A stretch of 64,000 nucleotides of DNA from Erythrophleum ivorense. Taxonomy: Eukaryota > Streptophyta > Magnoliopsida > Fabales > Fabaceae. Position numbers and translations under genes: made by a program. This document shows, piece after piece, positions 62,501 to 64,000 of this stretch. The DNA lies in the NCBI GenBank assembly GCA_026724425.1, contig JAIUCV010000007.1, positions 25,186,484 to 25,250,483 on the forward strand, read 5' to 3'. Each line of letters begins with the position of its first letter. The first letter of the stretch is position 1. Below the pieces are notes generated by a model. It was not told the DNA's origin and did no database searches. It saw only the letters and a list, made by a program, of their open reading frames with translations.

Positions 62501-63878
62501 GAATGGAGGTTAGGGAAGATTTAAGAGGAGTGCTGGCAGACTCAAATTGCCAGGCCTGGATTTCTTTGTTCTTGTTTCCTATTTTTTCTAGTTTCAGTGT
62601 GTGTATTTCTGGTTCTGTGTTGCCTATTTCTGAGTGTTTTCCTGGGGTATTTCTGGTTTCCTATCAAAATGATACACCAATACTGGAGATTCTACACAAA
62701 CAAATCCCATAGACCACATCATTTCAGCATTATACCATCAAATTGAGTTTTGAGTCTGCTAGAAGAACAGCTTTCCTCAATCATTAATTTACATCCTGTA
62801 AAACTGCATCACTTAAATTTGGCTTCAAATAGGTGTACATTATAATCCATTTCTAATTTAAAGTATAAAGTTTACAGCATTCAACGGACAAAACAAATCT
62901 GACCGGGAAAAGGAGGTTGGATTAAAGAAGAATATGTATAATGCCAAAGTACATTTAACAATGCCATCTAGGAGTGGATGAGAGTGGTAAGCGTGGTGAG
63001 GTTGGTTTTCAGGGTTTGGAAGTACAAAAATGTGCTTATAAAAAATTAAAAAAAAAGTAGTCCATCAGTAAGGATTGTTTTGCATGTGACTGATTTACAT
63101 TTCTATCATCCATTTTCTTTCTTCTTTCACAGTACTCATAATGTCAAAAAGGAAATTGCCATTAACAAAAGGTTGCAGCATCAACACTGTTATAAAAGGA
63201 AAGGAGCAGGAGGTTATGGAACAGTGATCAACATGGATGAAGCAAAATGTGACTCCCTTGATGGAACTATTTATTCAATTAAGCCTTACATCCAAACAGA
63301 ATTAGTCAAGTCTCTCCATCAACGGCTGAATTCACTGATAGCTCAAAAGCCAACAAGCATCTTCTTTTCACTTTAACCATTCACCTTCAGTCAGACTTAA
63401 AACATAAAAAGAAGAATGGGTACACTCAGCATAATTAGAATGTTAAATGGATTTATTTTTCCAACTTTCCATCATTACCACATTTAGCTTCAGACTAACA
63501 AAATCTTTTGCTTTACATTATATATTTCAGTTAATATGAACCACCAACTACAAAAACCATTTCTTGCTTTATATATTAAAAACGATTCATGTATCTGTAG
63601 AATCAATGTGATATTTCATAATAGAATATATACTTACATGAGATATACTTCCATGGATTGCAGCTCTCTCCCGTAATAACTGCATCCTTGGTGACATACT
63701 TCCTGATGCCTGCCAGAAGAAGGAAAATCTAATACAGCTATGAAAAAATCAACCGTATAATTAAATTCAGATCATGCCCATTGCCCACCTTAAATTCACT
63801 AATATCATCCCTGACTGAACTCAAAAGCTCCGCATGTTCCTTCATTGAGTTTATGTTCCCCTTAATGCGCCTAAATTC
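59412..63878 (-). CDS. GOS12: GOS12-like Golgi Qb-SNARE, 3' half of gene (four coding exons)
   Basis: Encodes the C-terminal half of a GOS28/GOS12-family Qb-SNARE, a tail-anchored protein of vesicle fusion in ER-Golgi and intra-Golgi traffic. Seen on the minus strand: exons 63878-63789, 63709-63638, 59744-59615 and 59509-59412, each with AG acceptor and GT donor, phases joining exactly (the third and fourth exons share a Gly codon). They give 129 residues, against roughly 230-240 for the family. The SNARE motif occupies the second and third exons. The expected zero-layer Gln is the CAA at 59693-59691, in the context LGSQR. The last exon has a basic stretch IKRRRSRD, a single hydrophobic anchor and the C-terminus YWLSK, then TAA. 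These match my memory of Arabidopsis GOS12 more closely than GOS11. The start codon and first exons lie past 64000. The 3.9-kb intron is unusually long. No clear poly(A) signal was found. Confidence 0.93.
59615..59744 (-). CDS. GOS12: GOS12-like gene, SNARE-motif exon
   Basis: A 130-base exon (43 codons plus one base) starting IDDVISQAQ and ending with the first base of a Gly codon. Contains the heptad SNARE core and its zero-layer Gln. Acceptor TTCACAG, donor GTGTGT. Confidence 0.92.
62152..62175. repeat. T9-G15 homopolymer junction
   Basis: Nine T followed directly by fifteen G. Either a genuine intronic mononucleotide tract or a region prone to sequencing error. Confidence 0.9.
62190..62670 (+). 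repeat. Possible LTR-like fragment inside the intron
   Basis: A TATA box (TATATAAATA at 62370-62379) is followed by purine-rich sequence, AATAAA-like signals near 62418 and 62481, and then a T-rich GTGTGT stretch. This resembles the U3-R-U5 order of a short copia-type LTR in the opposite orientation to the gene. I could not define TG..CA ends, a target duplication, PBS or coding region, so this rests on pattern only. Confidence 0.3.
63638..63709 (-). CDS. GOS12: GOS12-like gene, internal coding exon (24 codons)
   Basis: In-phase 72-base exon starting ASGSMSP and ending HGSISH, covering the linker and the start of the SNARE helix. Acceptor CTGGCAG and a strong donor GTAAGTA. Confidence 0.9.
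63789..63878 (-). CDS. GOS12: GOS12-like gene, internal coding exon (30 codons)
   Basis: In-phase 90-base exon from EFRRIKGN to DDISEFK, the helical region ahead of the SNARE motif. Acceptor TTTTCAG precedes it and donor GTGGGC follows. The upstream exon is outside the window; 63879-64000 reads as intron. Confidence 0.9.
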
Positions 63879-64000
63879 CTGAAAAGAATAACAACATTCG
63901 ACATGGAAAAGACATGTAAAGTCAGCTCACTAGTAAAAATGCGAAATATGAGATAAACCTACAACATTCAACATGTGCATGTTTGGCGGGACAAAAATGA

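Larger units (their letters stand above)
59745..63637 (-). other. 3.9-kb intron of the GOS12-like gene
   Basis: Lies between the donor after HGSISH and the acceptor before IDDVIS. No host exon was recognised inside it. It holds a T9-G15 tract at 62152-62175 and an LTR-like stretch after that. Short open frames inside it (for example 63080-63376 on the plus strand) show no family signature and probably arise by chance. Confidence 0.8.

Noticed and set aside
63080..63376. 98-residue plus-strand frame
   Set aside because: Lies antisense inside the large intron of the GOS12-like gene, with no domain or promoter evidence.

Overview
The window is nuclear DNA from a flowering plant, most likely a eudicot. 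Evidence: an AT-rich sequence packed with chromovirus-type Ty3/gypsy LTR retrotransposons primed by initiator-Met tRNA, an RTE-type LINE with a (TTG)n tail, a decayed Ty1/copia pol, small foldback and MITE-like elements, and one intron-containing host gene whose exons encode a plant GOS12-type Golgi SNARE. The species cannot be fixed from sequence alone. No bacterial-style operons, CRISPR arrays, tRNA or rRNA genes were seen.

Layout. 1-18064: stacked long LTR copies of one broad family (about 3.4-3.6 kb each), including an inverted copy (413-3120) facing a direct copy (3124-6570), and a clean 3.64-kb solo LTR (12448-16089) flanked by the duplication AAAAG and sitting inside an older LTR. 18446-20389: a 5'-truncated RTE LINE in a single reading frame broken by four stops. 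21698-31324: an almost complete Ty3/gypsy chromovirus (5' LTR, PBS, gag, protease, RT, RNase H, integrase, chromodomain-like tail, PPT, 3' LTR) bounded by the target duplication GTTTG. Its 3' LTR carries an inverted fragment of the same LTR family. 31440-32700: a dead copia pol. 32869-36259: another long LTR copy. 37203-51987: a minus-strand Ty3/gypsy element broken by a solo LTR (41127-43857, duplication AGGTA) and by another LTR (about 45240-47470). 51640-53197: a recent 0.49-kb duplication. 53.2-59.3 kb: AT-rich intergenic DNA with a 304-bp MITE, a foldback and a 0.11-kb tandem duplication.

59412-63878: the 3' half of a GOS12-like SNARE gene on the minus strand, in four recognised coding exons with one 3.9-kb intron. 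Its 5' exons lie beyond the right edge. It is the only host protein gene I can support.

The history is mainly nested insertion followed by decay. In both the LINE and the gypsy element every identified in-frame stop, and two catalytic substitutions, fit single C-to-T or G-to-A changes, as expected for methylated, silenced DNA. I did not find a convincing new biological system. The most unusual structures are the inverted LTR pairs, the CpG-rich array inside the gypsy LTR, and the near-identical duplication at 51.6-53.2 kb.
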